From positions 2,856,001-2,920,000 of the forward strand of contig NZ_CP073760.1 in assembly GCF_018399035.1 (NCBI RefSeq): a stretch of 64,000 nt of DNA, written 5' to 3'. Shown in pieces: positions 39,730 through 46,664 of the stretch. The DNA is from Thiocapsa sp. (GTDB taxonomy: Bacteria; Pseudomonadota; Gammaproteobacteria; Chromatiales; Chromatiaceae). Position numbers and translations under genes: made by a program. Below the pieces are notes generated by a model. The model had not been told where the DNA came from. It worked only from the letters and a program-made list of their open reading frames with translations, and ran no database searches. Every line of letters starts with the position of its first letter. Position 1 is the first letter of the stretch.

Positions 39730-40735
39730 CGTCGTAGATCACCTCGAGCGAGGGTTTCTTGAAGGTCGCAGCACTGCACATGTCCTCGGGCGACGCCGGC
39801 TCGAGCACCACATGACGACCGACCACATCGCCCGTGAAGAGACCCAGCAGGCCGTCTTGATCGAGGGGTTTCGGATGGATCGGCGGCGCTAGGCCCACGT
39901 TGGTCGCCAACTCTTCGAACAGCGGACCCCAGCGATCGCCCGGTCGGCCGATGATCTCGTAATTTGCGCTCTTTCGCCGGATCTCGTCGTGCGCCGGGAT
40001 GGTCGCCAGGATCGGGATCTCGACCGCCTCGGCAAAGGCTTGAGCCTCGCCGGTGCCGTCGTCCTTGTTGATCACCATGCCCGCCACACCGACGTTGCCG
40101 CCGAGTCCGCGGAAATACTCGACCGCCGAGCAGACGTTGTTGGCGACATAGAGCGATTGCAGGTCGTTCGATCCGACCACGATCACCTTCTGACAAAGGT
40201 CGCGCGCGATCGGCAGACCGAAGCCGCCGCAGACCACGTCGCCGAGGAAATCCAGCAGGACATAATCGAAGTCCCACTCGTGGAAGCCCATGCCTTCGAG
40301 CAGCTCGAAACCGTGGATGATGCCGCGACCGCCGCAGCCTCGACCGACGTCCGGGCCGCCCAGCTCCATCGCGAAGACACCGTCGCGCTTGAAGCAGACG
40401 TCGCCGATGGAGACCTTGTCGCCCGCGCGTTTCTTCTCGCCCGAGGTCCCCAGGATGGTGGGACAGGCACGCCCGCCGAACAGCAGGGTCGTGGTGTCGC
40501 TTTTGGGGTCGCAGCCGATCAACAGGACCTTCTTGCCCTGTTGCGCCATCATGTAGGAGAGGTTGGCCAGCGTGAAGCTCTTGCCGATGCCGCCCTTCCC
40601 GTAGATCGCGATGATCTGGGTCTCCTTGATGGAAGGCGTGGCGATCGAGGGTGCGCCGACCGGATCCTTGGTCGATTGGCGCCGGGGCACCAATGCGGGA
40701 CTCTTGACGGGTACACTCACGAGATCGATCTCCAA
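39722..40735 (-). CDS. bchX: Chlorophyllide a reductase iron protein subunit X
   Basis: 337 residues. IIAIYGKGGIGKSFTLANLS is the nitrogenase-iron-protein P-loop; Cys ligands of the bridging 4Fe-4S cluster are in GRGCGGRGI and GDVVCGGFG. It delivers electrons with ATP hydrolysis to BchYZ. Its start overlaps bchC by 19 nt. Confidence 0.96.
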   Translation of the reverse strand: MEIDLVSVPVKSPALVPRRQSTKDPVGAPSIATPSIKETQIIAIYGKGGIGKSFTLANLSYMMAQQGKKVLLIGCDPKSDTTTLLFGGRACPTILGTSGEKKRAGDKVSIGDVCFKRDGVFAMELGGPDVGRGCGGRGIIHGFELLEGMGFHEWDFDYVLLDFLGDVVCGGFGLPIARDLCQKVIVVGSNDLQSLYVANNVCSAVEYFRGLGGNVGVAGMVINKDDGTGEAQAFAEAVEIPILATIPAHDEIRRKSANYEIIGRPGDRWGPLFEELATNVGLAPPIHPKPLDQDGLLGLFTGDVVGRHVVLEPASPEDMCSAATFKKPSLEVIYDDV

Positions 40736-41670
40736 TCCAGGACCATTTTCAGACAGTTGGGGTCACCGAAGGCGGTACGATAGGCCGCATCGGCACGGGT
40801 TGCGGGCTCGCGATGGGTGATGAGCCCGTCGAGCGAAAGACGTCCCGAATCCACCAGCTGCTTGACCGCGACGATATCCGGCGGACGCCATTCGGCGGCG
40901 ACCTGGATGCGCGTCTCGCGCATGAAGGCCGGCGGGAACGAGAAGGTCAGGGGTTGGCTGTAGAAACCGGCGAGGACGACCTCCCCGCCCGGCGCCATAC
41001 GTGCGATCAGGGTGTCGAGGATTCCCGAGTCGCCGCTGACGTCGCAGATGCGCCGATAGTCCGTGCGGTGGTCCTGATCCGGCGCAACGACCCGATAGCC
41101 GTGACCTTCGGCGCCTTGCGCACGCTCCGGATTGGTTTCCCAGACCGTGGGGCGAGCGCCTTCGACAAGTGCAGCGATCCGCGCCACCAGTCGACCCAGC
41201 ACGCCGTGTCCGATGATGAGGTCGACGGGGCCGGCATTCAGGCCGCCGATCGCATGATGAGCGGTCGCCGCCAGCGCGAGCAGGACGGCATCCTCCCCGA
41301 GCGCATCGCTGACCGGCACGGCGCGCTCGCCGGGGATCACGATCAGGGAGGCCGCTCCGCCGAACAGACCGCGCGCCTCGTTGTAGCAGCGCGCTCCGGG
41401 CACGAAGACGCGCTGGCCGACCTCGAGACCCGACCGAGCGCCGGCCCAAGTCACACGGCCGACCGATTCGTAGCCGGGCACCAAGGGATAGCCCATGCCG
41501 GGGAAGCTCGGCATGCGCCCGGACCAGAGCAGACGCTCGGTGCCCGTGCTGATTCCGCTCCATTCGATCGCGACCATGACATCCGCGTCGCCCGGCGGGG
41601 TGAGTGTCAGCGGTTTGAGCGCGAGGGATTCAGGCTGATCGAGAACGACGGCGAGGGTATCGAGGTTCAA
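40717..41670 (-). CDS. bchC: 3-hydroxyethyl bacteriochlorophyllide a dehydrogenase
   Basis: 317 residues. A medium-chain dehydrogenase with SGISTGTERLLWSGRMPSFPG, GYPLVPGYESVGRV and a GHGVLGRLVARIAAL nucleotide-binding segment. It oxidises the C3 hydroxyethyl group to acetyl, near the end of the bacteriochlorophyll a pathway. It begins the bchCXYZ block directly after crtF. Confidence 0.95.
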   Translation of the reverse strand: MNLDTLAVVLDQPESLALKPLTLTPPGDADVMVAIEWSGISTGTERLLWSGRMPSFPGMGYPLVPGYESVGRVTWAGARSGLEVGQRVFVPGARCYNEARGLFGGAASLIVIPGERAVPVSDALGEDAVLLALAATAHHAIGGLNAGPVDLIIGHGVLGRLVARIAALVEGARPTVWETNPERAQGAEGHGYRVVAPDQDHRTDYRRICDVSGDSGILDTLIARMAPGGEVVLAGFYSQPLTFSFPPAFMRETRIQVAAEWRPPDIVAVKQLVDSGRLSLDGLITHREPATRADAAYRTAFGDPNCLKMVLDWRSIS

Positions 41671-41726
41671 TGTTCGACCCTGAGAGTGGCAACCAAAGGC
41701 ATTGGAGTTTAACCCAACTCGACCGC

Positions 41727-41747
41727 GTCCGGCACAAGGCGCCGGAC
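41727..41747. promoter_or_regulatory. Hairpin between crtF and bchC
   Basis: GTCCGGC (41727-41733) and GCCGGAC (41741-41747) form a perfect 7-bp stem, with CTTTTG beyond it on the plus strand only. On the transcribed minus strand there is no T-run, so it may tune the crtF-bchC transcript rather than end it. Confidence 0.35.
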
Positions 41748-41765
41748 TTTTGCACGGGACCGACC

Positions 41766-42887
41766 TCAGGCCATGCGCGTCGCGGCCAGCAAACGCGTCA
41801 GGATCGGCCGCGCGGTCGGCACCGAACGCACCGGATCGAAGACGTTGAGCCGCAGCATGTTTTCGATCGCCACCGGGGTCCGCGGTCGCCCGCTGCCCAT
41901 GGCGAGCAGATAGAACCCCAAATAGGCGTCGCCGATCGGCTCGGCACCGGACGTTCCGGACATCGGCTCGGCGACCAAGAGGGTTCCGCCTTTTGGCAGA
42001 ACGCGCCGAGCGGCCTTGATGATCGCGTCCGCCTCTTCATCGTTGTGATCGTGCAGCACCCGGATCAGAGAGACGATATCCGCGCCCTCCGGCAAGGGAT
42101 CGCGCATCACGTCGCCGCCGACCGCAGTGGCCCGATCCGCGAGCCCTTCGCGCTGGAAGCGGGCACGCGCGCGCTCGGCAACCGCCGGAAGATCAAACAA
42201 GATGACCTTCAAGTGCGGCCAACGCTTGGCCGCCGTCATCAGGAAGGTGCCGTCACCGCCGCCGACGTCCAGGAGACATTTGCAGTCTTTCAACGAGTAG
42301 GCATCGAGCACATCGCCGGCGATCGCGAACTGGCTGTCGGACATGGGGGCCGCGTAGCCGTCGATCGATTGCTCGTCCACGTTTGCAGCGTCGGTGTTGG
42401 CCGCGTAGGACCGATAGCTCGACAAGTCCGTGCGCTCGACCTCGCCGCGCAGCAAGGCAACCGGATCGGCGAGATCCGAATAGACCATCGCGTGATGCTC
42501 GACCATGGCGGCGATCCCGGGGTTTCCGATCATGGCCGCGCCCAGCTCACCCAGGGTATAGCGCTTGTCCTCGCACACGGCGACCAGACGCAGACTGACC
42601 GCTGCGCGCAGCAGGCGAATCGCGCCTTCGGGCGGAAGTGCCATGCGCTCGGCCAAAGCGCCCTCGCTCTGCGGACCCTCCGCAAGGATCTCGAACAGCT
42701 TCAGGCGCACGCACGCGAACAGGATTTGCGAATAAACGAAACCGGCGACCATGTCGAACAGCTCGCGCGCGCGTTTCCGTGCGATCGGGCGGGTCAACGG
42801 GAAGGCCGAGGCCCAGCGCTGAAAACCGGGGCTTGCGAGCAGTCGGTTGCGTACACCCAACCAGGAATCAAAGATCGACACGTCCAA
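41766..42887 (-). CDS. crtF: Carotenoid O-methyltransferase CrtF, copy 1
   Basis: 373 residues. An N-terminal dimerisation region (FAFPLTRP-like pattern ASAFPLTRPIARKRARELFD) precedes the SAM fold with DVGGGDGTF, LFDLPAV and HDHNDEEAD. It methylates the C1 hydroxyl of acyclic or monocyclic carotenoids (methoxy end of okenone or spirilloxanthin). This is the syntenic copy next to bchC; a paralogue lies at 51270. Confidence 0.93.
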   Translation of the reverse strand: MDVSIFDSWLGVRNRLLASPGFQRWASAFPLTRPIARKRARELFDMVAGFVYSQILFACVRLKLFEILAEGPQSEGALAERMALPPEGAIRLLRAAVSLRLVAVCEDKRYTLGELGAAMIGNPGIAAMVEHHAMVYSDLADPVALLRGEVERTDLSSYRSYAANTDAANVDEQSIDGYAAPMSDSQFAIAGDVLDAYSLKDCKCLLDVGGGDGTFLMTAAKRWPHLKVILFDLPAVAERARARFQREGLADRATAVGGDVMRDPLPEGADIVSLIRVLHDHNDEEADAIIKAARRVLPKGGTLLVAEPMSGTSGAEPIGDAYLGFYLLAMGSGRPRTPVAIENMLRLNVFDPVRSVPTARPILTRLLAATRMA

Positions 42888-43077
42888 AACCTCGACGAAT
42901 TGAAGATGAAAAGGCAGAAATCAAAAGCGAAAGGCAAACCGAATCAGCAGGTGCGTCGGACGCCCCCTCGGGGACACAAGCCCACGTCGAACCGCAGGTT
43001 CGGCCCGAGCCGCATCCTGCTGCGGCACCCTCGAGCAGCGGGCAACGCGAATGTCTTCGGTTGATATTCGAGCGGGG

Positions 43078-43165
43078 TTTAAACCGCGCCCGGCGCGGTA
43101 TGCGATGTTTTCGGATGGGATCGGCCCCGGCAGACTTGACGACCGTTGGAGCCTGCGCGGTTCAA
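43078..43165. repeat. TTTAAACCGCG element, copy C1
   Basis: 88 bp from TTTAAACCGCG to a decayed terminus (CGCGGTTCAA). Its body matches copy B1 (GCGGTATGCGATGTTTT, GGATGGGATCGGCCCCGG). It is joined to C2 by a 20-bp AT-rich spacer very like that at 29.6 kb. Confidence 0.82.
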
Positions 43166-43185
43166 GATATTAAAAAATATTAAAT

Positions 43186-43273
43186 TTTAAACCGCGTCTC
43201 ACCGAGATCGAGGACATCTCCAAAACCAAACGCAAAACGAAAATGACGCATGTCGCTCTGGACGCGGTTTAAA
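43186..43273. repeat. TTTAAACCGCGTC element, copy C2
   Basis: 88 bp with perfect 13-bp termini TTTAAACCGCGTC / GACGCGGTTTAAA. Its right end contains the crtE stop codon (43269-43271). The AT-rich spacer and first element repeat the arrangement at 29537-29732. Confidence 0.85.
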
Positions 43274-44135
43274 CGCGATCGGCGAGGCCCTTCGGCATGA
43301 TATGGCGCGATTCCGACATCAGGACCTCGGTCAGCTGCGCGGAGCCCGGACATGGCGGGATCGCATCGATGGCACCCTTGACCAGACCGCGAAGCAACGC
43401 GACCGCGCCGTCCACACCGAGCTCGCCTGCTGCGCTCGGGCGATTGAGCACTGCATCGCGACCGACCGGCTTGCCGACCTCTTGCGCACTCGCGGCCACG
43501 TCGCGCAGATCGTCCGCGACCTGGTAGGCTTCGCCGATCTTGTCGCCGACCACCCGCCAGGCATCGGCATCGGCGCCGGCCACTTGAGCGCCGGCGGCGG
43601 TTGCAGCGGCAAAGAGCGCGCCTGTCTTCGCCCGGTGATAATCTGCAACCGACACCTTGGGCTCGCACTCCCAAGCCTGCCCGGCGACGATGCCGGACGG
43701 CATCCCGACGGCACGGCTGACGGTCATCAGAAGGGGCGCCAAACGCTCGGGGCTGTTGCCCAAGACGCGGGCCAGATTCTCGAAGGCGAGGACGATCAAG
43801 GCATCGCCCGCCAGCACGGCCAGCGGCTCGCCATAGGCCCGATGGACCGAGGGCAAACCGCGGCGCAACGGGGAGTCGTCGAAACAGGGCAGATCGTCAT
43901 GGACCAGAGACGCGCAGTGCAGCAGCTCGATGGAGGCGCCCGCTGCATCCGCCGCCTCGACATCGCGGCTGCCGCACGCCGCAGCGACGGCCAAGCAGAG
44001 CCTCGGTCGCACGCGCGCACCGCCCGGGAAAACGGCATGGCGAACCGCCTCTGCAAGCCTGGGCGGACAGGACGACGTCGTCACCGACTCCAAGGCCGCT
44101 GCCAATGCTTGCTCGATTCGCGTGGTTGGATCCAT
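43269..44135 (-). CDS. crtE: Geranylgeranyl diphosphate synthase
   Basis: 288 residues from the ATG at 44135, preceded by GGGGGAG. A GTG at 44180 lies inside the PpsR-type operator and is rejected. The first aspartate motif is DDLPCFDD and the second is DDLRD in YQVADDLRD. It makes GGPP for phytoene and for the phytyl chain. First gene of the crtEF-bchCXYZ run. The 3' end lies within a repeat element. Confidence 0.95.
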   Translation of the reverse strand: MDPTTRIEQALAAALESVTTSSCPPRLAEAVRHAVFPGGARVRPRLCLAVAAACGSRDVEAADAAGASIELLHCASLVHDDLPCFDDSPLRRGLPSVHRAYGEPLAVLAGDALIVLAFENLARVLGNSPERLAPLLMTVSRAVGMPSGIVAGQAWECEPKVSVADYHRAKTGALFAAATAAGAQVAGADADAWRVVGDKIGEAYQVADDLRDVAASAQEVGKPVGRDAVLNRPSAAGELGVDGAVALLRGLVKGAIDAIPPCPGSAQLTEVLMSESRHIMPKGLADRV

Positions 44136-44161
44136 CGCCGCTCCCCCGGTCGCCGCCGATC

Positions 44162-44205
44162 TGTAAGTTTTAGTTGACACTCGGTTGTGTCACGTACAAT
44201 AGACA
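44162..44205. promoter_or_regulatory. Tandem PpsR/CrtJ-type operator of crtE
   Basis: TGT-N12-ACA at 44162-44179 and 44188-44205, 8 bp apart, ending 26 bp upstream of the crtE ATG. On the other side lies the crtD fragment, so the site was probably once shared by two divergent genes. Confidence 0.85.
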
Positions 44206-44248
44206 CGGACGCCGACGGCGTCAAATGCAAATCAGAATTGAGGCCATC

Positions 44249-44384
44249 ATCCTGGCGCTCGAGCCGTTCGAGATCTTAGCACGCCACGCTTGGAGCGAGC
44301 ATGAGCGCTTCGACCTCTACGCCGACGAGGAGCGCATCAGCGAGGCGATCGGCGATTTCGCCGGCGCGAAGGATGGTCGCCTGC
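44249..44384 (+). pseudogene. Remnant of a CrtD-type carotenoid oxidoreductase
   Basis: EPFEILARHAWSEHERFDLY followed by RISEAIGDFAGAKDG aligns with LRPVEVLARHAWSEDERLDL of the gene at 55868 and with its paralogue at 54256. Only about 45 codons of the middle N-terminal third remain; the FAD-binding N-terminus and the whole C-terminal two-thirds are gone. It starts just past the crtE operator on the opposite strand, the place of a divergent crtD in other purple bacteria. Residual coding fragment. Confidence 0.8.
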
Positions 44385-44423
44385 ATCGGCTTGTGAGGGC
44401 ATCAAGATATCCACTCTGCAGCA

Positions 44424-45014
44424 CTAGGCCAACGCGAGCCCCCGTGCACGATGGCGCATCAACAGGGTACACAACAACGCCCCCGCCAAGATGGCGATCC
44501 CAGTCGCCACGAGCTCGATAAGGTTCTCTGCCACCCCTAAGCTCGGGTCAAAATCGCGATACAAGGCAACACCAAGCACGAGCACTGCGCCGATCAAGTC
44601 GGAGCGTCTAGGCGTCAGGCTCTTCCGCCAGGCACTGGGCATGGTATGCAGAGAAAAATGCAGGAACACCAGCAGCGCCCCAAGGAGATAGAGGCTGTTG
44701 ATGGCCCCATGCTGGAGAGGTCCCCATAACGCGCGCTCGCTGCCGAAGAAAGGGATCGCGCAGCCAAGCGCAAGCAAAACCAAGGCGATGGTGACGAAGC
44801 CACGCAGACACCGCGAGCGAAAGGCATCGACATAGCACATCATCAGCATGGTCGCGCCCAGATAGATGGCCGCCTTGGTGATCGCTTGAGCATCAAAAAC
44901 GGCCAGACTGAAGGACTCGGGCACCGCGTAGACGCCGAGCAAGATCGCCAGTGCGGCGATGACGAAGACCAGGATGAATGGAATGGGCCGACAATCGGCC
45001 GCGGATTCTGTCAT
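44424..45014 (-). CDS. Integral membrane protein of the okenone region, unknown function
   Basis: 196 residues from the ATG at 45014 (a GTG nine bases earlier is possible). About six hydrophobic helices are visible (PFILVFVIAALAILLGVYAV, IYLGATMLMMCYV, GFVTIALVLLALGCAIPFF, INSLYLLGALLVFLHF, LIGAVLVLGVALY, VATGIAILAGALLCTLL). No catalytic motif or family recognised. It lies between crtE and crtY on the crtY strand, separated from crtY by a repeat. A role in carotenoid or antenna handling is only a guess from position. Confidence 0.6.
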   Translation of the reverse strand: MTESAADCRPIPFILVFVIAALAILLGVYAVPESFSLAVFDAQAITKAAIYLGATMLMMCYVDAFRSRCLRGFVTIALVLLALGCAIPFFGSERALWGPLQHGAINSLYLLGALLVFLHFSLHTMPSAWRKSLTPRRSDLIGAVLVLGVALYRDFDPSLGVAENLIELVATGIAILAGALLCTLLMRHRARGLALA

Positions 45015-45086
45015 GACAGACACTCTCTCGTGATGGTTGTAGGACCGCCCAACGACTGCTGCGCGCAGTCGTGCAGTAAACGCTTA

Positions 45087-45174
45087 CTAAACCGCGCCCG
45101 GTGCGGTATGCGTCATGTGTTGGAGTGGATCGGCCGCGCCAGCTCCGACGACTGTCGGAGCTGGCGCGGTTTAG
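45087..45174. repeat. TIR element, copy D
   Basis: 88 bp with CTAAACCGCGCC / GGCGCGGTTTAG ends, 8 bp beyond the crtY stop. The body is nearly the inverse of copy A at 24864-24953, including the CAGCTCCGAC / GTCGGAGCTG stem. Confidence 0.85.
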
Positions 45175-45182
45175 AGGAATGA

Positions 45183-46355
45183 TTAGGGCTGTTCCGGGGT
45201 CCGCGCACGGCGTCCCCGGCCCTTTGGTGTCCAAGGGGCACCGACGTACATGATCCGCCACCAATCGACCAAGGTCGTTTCCATCGCAAAGAACCGGTGG
45301 ATAACCGCGTCTGGCAGCAAATAGAAGCGCTCCATCAAGCGCCGCCGCTTATCGTCATGGAACCAGCGGAACATCAGCAGATTCAGCGCGGCAAGGAAGA
45401 TCGACTGGCGGCGCAGGTAGCGCGTCAAGCGACGCCAATCACGACCAAAGAGGTCGTCGAAGGGCGTTTTCGACAGATGCTCGGCTAAGCGCGAGGCCGC
45501 CGCCAATGAATAGCCCGTGCTCGGATTAAACCAACCCCCGGCATAGCCCGCCACGATCGGCCCGCGGGACTTGGGATGAAAGGTGCTGAGCGCCGGCATC
45601 GGCAAGACGCCGACCTCGGTGCGCAAGACCGCGTCGACCTCCAAGCCGAAGTCAGGCGCCTCGGCCAAAATGGACGCTCTGATGGCATCGACATCCAGAT
45701 CCGGGCGATTGGAGAAATAGGTATCTTCGATCAGCACCCGATCCGCAGCGAACGGCAGGATATAGAAGAAGCGAAAGCCGTCACGCTGCCGACAGCGTGA
45801 ATCCATCAGGATCGGCACTGTCGTCGGCGCGGGACGGCTGAGGTGACATTCGAGACCAACGAACTTCTGATAACCGCCGCCCGGACTGTTTCCGCCTTGC
45901 TCCGGCCCGCGCGCATCGATCACCACGCGGCCGCGCAACCGCGAGCCATCCGCAAGCTCGACCTCCTCAGCCAGCACCTGGCGCACGTCGGCATTAAACC
46001 GCAGCTCAATCCGCGATGACGCGTCGGCGACAGCACGCACGACCCGATCGAGATGATCGGAGCTCAGCGATCGATAAGCCCCCTTGACCCACCGCGTGGA
46101 CTCCTTGAAGAACAGCTGATAGCCCGGCCACTCATACTCGATCAGCGGGACGGCCCAATCGAAGGCCGACTCCGGCAGATCGCGGGCTTGGAAGGACCAG
46201 ATATGATTGCCGCCGATTCCGGCGTCGCGCTCGAGCAAGATGATCGATGCATCCGGCCGCCGCTTGGCGAGGGCCATCAAGATGAGTGCATTCTGAAGGC
46301 CACCGCCGACAAGCAGATAATCGGCATCGACCCGCGGCTGTTCCTGGGTGGTCAT
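45183..46355 (-). CDS. crtY: Lycopene cyclase
   Basis: 390 residues. The Rossmann start DYLLVGGGLQNALILMALAK, then GGNHIWSF, DARGPEQGG, GYQKFVGLECHL, LIEDTYFS and GYAGGWFNPSTGYSLA all match bacterial CrtY. It forms the beta ring from a psi end. In a purple sulfur bacterium a CrtY indicates a ring-bearing carotenoid such as okenone, not a spirilloxanthin-only pathway. Divergent from crtU with 309 bp between. Confidence 0.92.
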   Translation of the reverse strand: MTTQEQPRVDADYLLVGGGLQNALILMALAKRRPDASIILLERDAGIGGNHIWSFQARDLPESAFDWAVPLIEYEWPGYQLFFKESTRWVKGAYRSLSSDHLDRVVRAVADASSRIELRFNADVRQVLAEEVELADGSRLRGRVVIDARGPEQGGNSPGGGYQKFVGLECHLSRPAPTTVPILMDSRCRQRDGFRFFYILPFAADRVLIEDTYFSNRPDLDVDAIRASILAEAPDFGLEVDAVLRTEVGVLPMPALSTFHPKSRGPIVAGYAGGWFNPSTGYSLAAASRLAEHLSKTPFDDLFGRDWRRLTRYLRRQSIFLAALNLLMFRWFHDDKRRRLMERFYLLPDAVIHRFFAMETTLVDWWRIMYVGAPWTPKGRGRRARTPEQP

Positions 46356-46664
46356 GGCTGTGATCTCGAGGTTCTAGGGCGGAGGTAAGGGGGAAACGGA
46401 TCGCGAGCTCAGTCCGTACTGGGCTCGGTGCTCAGGGGGGCGTATACTACCATCTTCGCAACAGACTCGTAGTGCCCTCGAGCCTGCGCCGATGGTTGCT
46501 TGATGACCGTCTGCGCCCCTGCTTGAGCTGTCGATAGCCTTCGATGCAATCCTCCTCACACCCCTCTCATCCTGTCCGGGTTCGGATCATGCCTGCCTGC
46601 GGCGCACGGCGGCCGCGGCAACGATCCCGATCCCGCACACTGCCTCATCGTTCCGGAGAACACC
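46356..46664. other. crtY-crtU intergenic region
   Basis: No gene. It must hold both divergent promoters. No TGT-N12-ACA pair is visible here, unlike the other pigment promoters of the window. Confidence 0.5.

Noticed and set aside
41670..43064. 464-residue plus-strand frame over crtF
   Set aside because: Antisense shadow of crtF; composition typical of a reversed GC-rich gene.
44136..44180. GTG start at 44180 for crtE
   Set aside because: It lies inside the PpsR-type operator and gives a non-conserved extension; ATG 44135 has a good ribosome-binding site.
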